Under the pieces are notes generated by a model that made no database searches, was not told where the DNA came from, and was given only the letters and a program-made list of their open reading frames with translations. From Prochlorococcus sp. AG-363-K07 (GTDB lineage Bacteria > Cyanobacteriota > Cyanobacteriia > PCC-6307 > Cyanobiaceae): DNA of 33,758 nt. The DNA lies in assembly GCA_003280225.1 (NCBI GenBank), contig QCFO01000020.1:1-33758 (forward strand), given 5' to 3'. Numbering within the stretch: the first letter of the stretch is position 1; every line of letters starts with the position of its first letter. Of this stretch, positions 31,124 through 33,758 are shown in pieces. A program made the translations under genes and the position numbers.

Positions 31124-32621
31124 GCCAATAAAGACTTCTATTGACAGCTTTGTTCCAGCGATCTATCCATTGCCTTCGCGTTTCATGATCAATTGTTGGC
31201 CTGAAATAATTTGCATCTACCTCTTTTTTATCTTCGAGCTTGTGTAGATCTGAGATCACCCCTACTTGGACTCCTGCAAGTAAAGCCACGCCCCTAGCTG
31301 TACTTTCTAGAGAGCGAGGTCTTCTTACTGTCAGTCCCGTGCTGTTGGCTTGTGCTTGCAGTAATAAATTGGATGCAGCAGCACCGCCATCAACAGCTAA
31401 TTCTCCAAGACTCTGACCAAAGGACTTTGCTGCGAGTTCGACTAGGGTCGCCACAGATAGGGCAATCCCTTCTAAGGCGGCTCTAGCAATATGACCTTTG
31501 CGACTGTCTCTTGTGAGTCCAATTATTAAGCCTCTAGCTGATGGATCCCAATGGGGTGTCCCCCACCCTGTAAAGGCTGGAACGAGCATAACGCCTGCTG
31601 CATTTTCAACTTCTTCTGCGAGAGTATTGACGTCTTCAGCCTTATCAATAATTTCCAGGCCATCTCTCAGCCATTGAACTACTGTCCCAGCATTAAAAAG
31701 ACTGCCTTCCAGGCAGTATGTTGGAGTTCCGTTAGCATCAGTCCACCCTAAGGTGCTGAGTAGACCATCACTTGAGCGATAGATGTTGGTGCCTGTATTG
31801 ACAACTAGAAAAGCACCTGTCCCATACGTACATTTCGCCTCACCTTTTTGAAGACAAAGCTGTCCAAGAGTTGCTGCTTGTTGGTCTCCAAGCATTCCGC
31901 GAATTGGAACACCTTCGAACGGCAACCCTTTACTGATAGTGCCAAACTCGCCACGGCACGGAACTAATTCAGGGAGAGCATTAGTTGGCAGGCCAATTGT
32001 GTCGCAGAATGCATCAACCCATGCACAATGCTCGAGGTCCATTAATAGAGTCCTACTTGCATTGCTCATGTCTGAACAATGGAATTTCCCAGAAGTGAGG
32101 TTCCAAAGCAACCAACTTTCTACTGTGCCAAAACAAATGTCATCGTCAGCGAGTGCATGGATCGCTTGCTGATCATGTTTTAACAACCAATCAATTTTGC
32201 TGGCACTGAAATATGGATCCAGAAGTAGCCCTGTTCGGTGGCTCCATTCTTTTTCTAGCCCGTCTTGTTTCCACTGAAAGCAGGTATCGGCAGTTCGTCC
32301 GTCTTGCCATACCAATGCTGGGCCGCATGGCTGGCTATCACTTCTACGCCATAAGATTGTTGTTTCCCTTTGGTTAGTAATGCCGCATGCCACAACGGCA
32401 TTATTTTGTTCGGTAGAGAGTTTGTTGCTTAAAGATCTCATTGCTTCTCTCTGACTGACCCAAATCTGATTGGGATCTTGTTGAACCCAACCATCAGCTG
32501 GATATTCAATTTTCAGAGGAGCACTTGCACTAGCAACAATTTGACCAACAGAATTGAAAACAGCTGCTCTTGAGCTACTGGTGCCTTGATCAAGAGCTAA
32601 AAGAAGTGGCTGATTAGCCAT
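31116..32621 (-). CDS. glpK: Glycerol kinase
   Basis: GlpK phosphorylates glycerol with ATP to glycerol 3-phosphate. The 501-residue protein has the FGGY-kinase phosphate loop DQGTSSSR at 11-18. The glycerol-binding set aligns with E. coli: Arg85-Glu86 (QRETT), Tyr137 and Asp246-Gln247 (LGDQQAA). The second family signature is GGAAASNLLLQAQANSTG near residue 420. The length equals that of E. coli GlpK. The start is ATG at 32621. It is upstream of glpD in a two-gene unit and divergent from the right-hand GH13 gene, 40 bases away, so the promoters must lie close together. Confidence 0.96.
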   Translation of the reverse strand: MANQPLLLALDQGTSSSRAAVFNSVGQIVASASAPLKIEYPADGWVQQDPNQIWVSQREAMRSLSNKLSTEQNNAVVACGITNQRETTILWRRSDSQPCGPALVWQDGRTADTCFQWKQDGLEKEWSHRTGLLLDPYFSASKIDWLLKHDQQAIHALADDDICFGTVESWLLWNLTSGKFHCSDMSNASRTLLMDLEHCAWVDAFCDTIGLPTNALPELVPCRGEFGTISKGLPFEGVPIRGMLGDQQAATLGQLCLQKGEAKCTYGTGAFLVVNTGTNIYRSSDGLLSTLGWTDANGTPTYCLEGSLFNAGTVVQWLRDGLEIIDKAEDVNTLAEEVENAAGVMLVPAFTGWGTPHWDPSARGLIIGLTRDSRKGHIARAALEGIALSVATLVELAAKSFGQSLGELAVDGGAAASNLLLQAQANSTGLTVRRPRSLESTARGVALLAGVQVGVISDLHKLEDKKEVDANYFRPTIDHETRRQWIDRWNKAVNRSLYWHA

Positions 32622-32661
32622 GGCTATTGTCTTTACCTATTCCTAGCGACCTCTGCCCAAG

Positions 32662-33758
32662 ATGGAAAGTGAAATGCAGCAAAATAATTTTTTTATGAAG
32701 CCACCTTCTTGGCCCTCAAGGGCGATTGTGTATCAGATTTTTCCAGATCGTTTTCGACGCAGTGCTCTTCTTGGCAAGAGTCAAGACTATGTATTTCAAA
32801 GTTGGGATTCTCGCCCTTCTAAGAAAGGCTTTTATGGAGGCGATTTATATGGAGTGCTTAATAGTCTTGATTACTTAGAAAAATTAGGTATCACTTGCCT
32901 TTATTTAAATCCAATTTTCAGTTCAGCAGCCAACCATCGATATCACACTTATGACTATTTTCAGGTAGATCCTCTTCTGGGAGGAAATACTGCTTTGAAG
33001 ATGCTGATTGAGGAACTGCATAAACGAGATATGCGGATAATCCTTGATGGAGTTTTTAATCATTGTGGAAGGGGTTTTTGGGCCTTTCACCATCTTGTAG
33101 AGAATGGGGATTTGTCTCCATATCGTGATTGGTTTTGTGTTAATAATTGGCCTATCAATCCCTACTCGAAAATTGGCGAAGAGTGCGGATATAGTTGTTG
33201 GTGGAATGACCCTGCTCTGCCAAAGTTCAACCATCATCACGAGCCTGTACGTGATTATTTAATTTCAGTTGCGACTTACTGGCTTGATCAGGGTATAGAT
33301 GGTTGGAGATTGGATGTCCCAGATGAAGTACCTTCTACCTTTTGGGTAGAGTTCAGAAGTAAGGTCAAGCAAGTCAACCCAGATGTCTGGATTATTGGAG
33401 AAATTTGGGGAGATGCTAGACCTTGGTTAACTGGAGATAAATTTGATGGGGTAATGAATTATCCCCTTGGGTGGAGTGTTTTATGCTGGGTAGCTGGAAG
33501 TAGACTGCAAAAAAATTATCTTAATCCGGAATATCCTCTAAATGAAATTACTGATGATGCATTCATTGGCGTTTTGAAAACCACATTTTCTTGGTATTCA
33601 GATGATACAAATAAAGCTCAATTAAATCTGCTAGATAGTCATGATGTACCTCGTGCTTTGCATACTCTTCAAGGAGATATTTCGGCTTTGAAATTGGCTC
33701 TCTTCATTATTTTTATTTGTCCGGGGGCACCTTGTATTTATTATGGTACTGAGGCAAA
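32662..33758 (+). CDS. GH13 glycosidase, neopullulanase-like, 3' end outside the window
   Basis: From ATG at 32662 about 365 residues are visible before the right edge. The sequence has VYQIFPDRFRRS, DLYGVLNSLDYLEKLG, DGVFNHCGRG, Asp218 (DGWRLDVPDEV), Glu247 (IIGEIWGDA) and Asp328 (LLDSHDVPR). This is the cyclomaltodextrinase/neopullulanase/maltogenic amylase group: DVPDEV and GEIWGDA are typical. The usual CBM34 N-terminal domain is absent, since the catalytic barrel begins at about residue 20. The visible fragment continues into the final beta-strand region (PGAPCIYYGTEA). The substrate is probably a maltooligosaccharide or related glucoside, but this is inferred from the family. Confidence 0.88.
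   Translation, partial: MESEMQQNNFFMKPPSWPSRAIVYQIFPDRFRRSALLGKSQDYVFQSWDSRPSKKGFYGGDLYGVLNSLDYLEKLGITCLYLNPIFSSAANHRYHTYDYFQVDPLLGGNTALKMLIEELHKRDMRIILDGVFNHCGRGFWAFHHLVENGDLSPYRDWFCVNNWPINPYSKIGEECGYSCWWNDPALPKFNHHHEPVRDYLISVATYWLDQGIDGWRLDVPDEVPSTFWVEFRSKVKQVNPDVWIIGEIWGDARPWLTGDKFDGVMNYPLGWSVLCWVAGSRLQKNYLNPEYPLNEITDDAFIGVLKTTFSWYSDDTNKAQLNLLDSHDVPRALHTLQGDISALKLALFIIFICPGAPCIYYGTEA

Overview
The window looks like a stretch of chromosome from a marine picocyanobacterium, most probably Prochlorococcus, and by gene content a low-light type. The support is: compact AT-rich DNA; genes for photosystem II (psbB, psbT, psbM), photosystem I (psaE) and cytochrome b6f (petB, petD); a min operon; and a 16S-tRNA-Ile-tRNA-Ala-23S-5S rRNA operon of cyanobacterial type. 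I saw no insertion sequence, integrase, phage gene or CRISPR array. The genus call rests on recognising protein families and gene order by eye, not on a search.

Layout. Bases 1-2600 (minus strand) hold the start of a HAD hydrolase gene (cut by the left edge), ribosomal protein S1, the ribonucleotide reductase repressor NrdR and the tiny photosystem gene psbT. psbB follows, then a 784-base stretch without a convincing gene, then psbM on the plus strand. Bases 5266-7431 (plus) carry a hotdog thioesterase, prmC, tsaC and a 53-residue membrane protein, the last three overlapping. tRNA-Thr(UGU) and minE-minD-minC follow on the minus strand, then an HD-domain phosphohydrolase overlapping the carboxyl-terminal protease ctpA. 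petB-petD run divergently from ctpA. A GH100 neutral invertase (minus) faces petD.

A 680-base leader precedes the rRNA operon (about 15930-21286), which ends at a perfect 22-bp hairpin. Next come mutM and psaE on the minus strand, an unrecognised 348-residue protein and recQ on the plus strand, then a four-LysM exported protein and a class-3 aldehyde dehydrogenase on the minus strand.

The right end is a carbohydrate and glycerol module: a trehalose-synthase-like GH13 enzyme (plus), glpD and glpK (minus, overlapping), and a second GH13 enzyme of the neopullulanase type (plus, cut by the right edge). Together they could break down a glucoside or glucosyl-glycerol compound and feed glycerol to dihydroxyacetone phosphate. 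That link is inferred from gene context only.

Most of the window is well-known housekeeping and photosynthesis DNA. I found no clear new defence or mobile system. The points most worth a second look are the glycerol/GH13 module, the unrecognised protein beside psaE, the small membrane protein after tsaC, the long gene-free regions before psbM and before 16S, and some inverted repeats.
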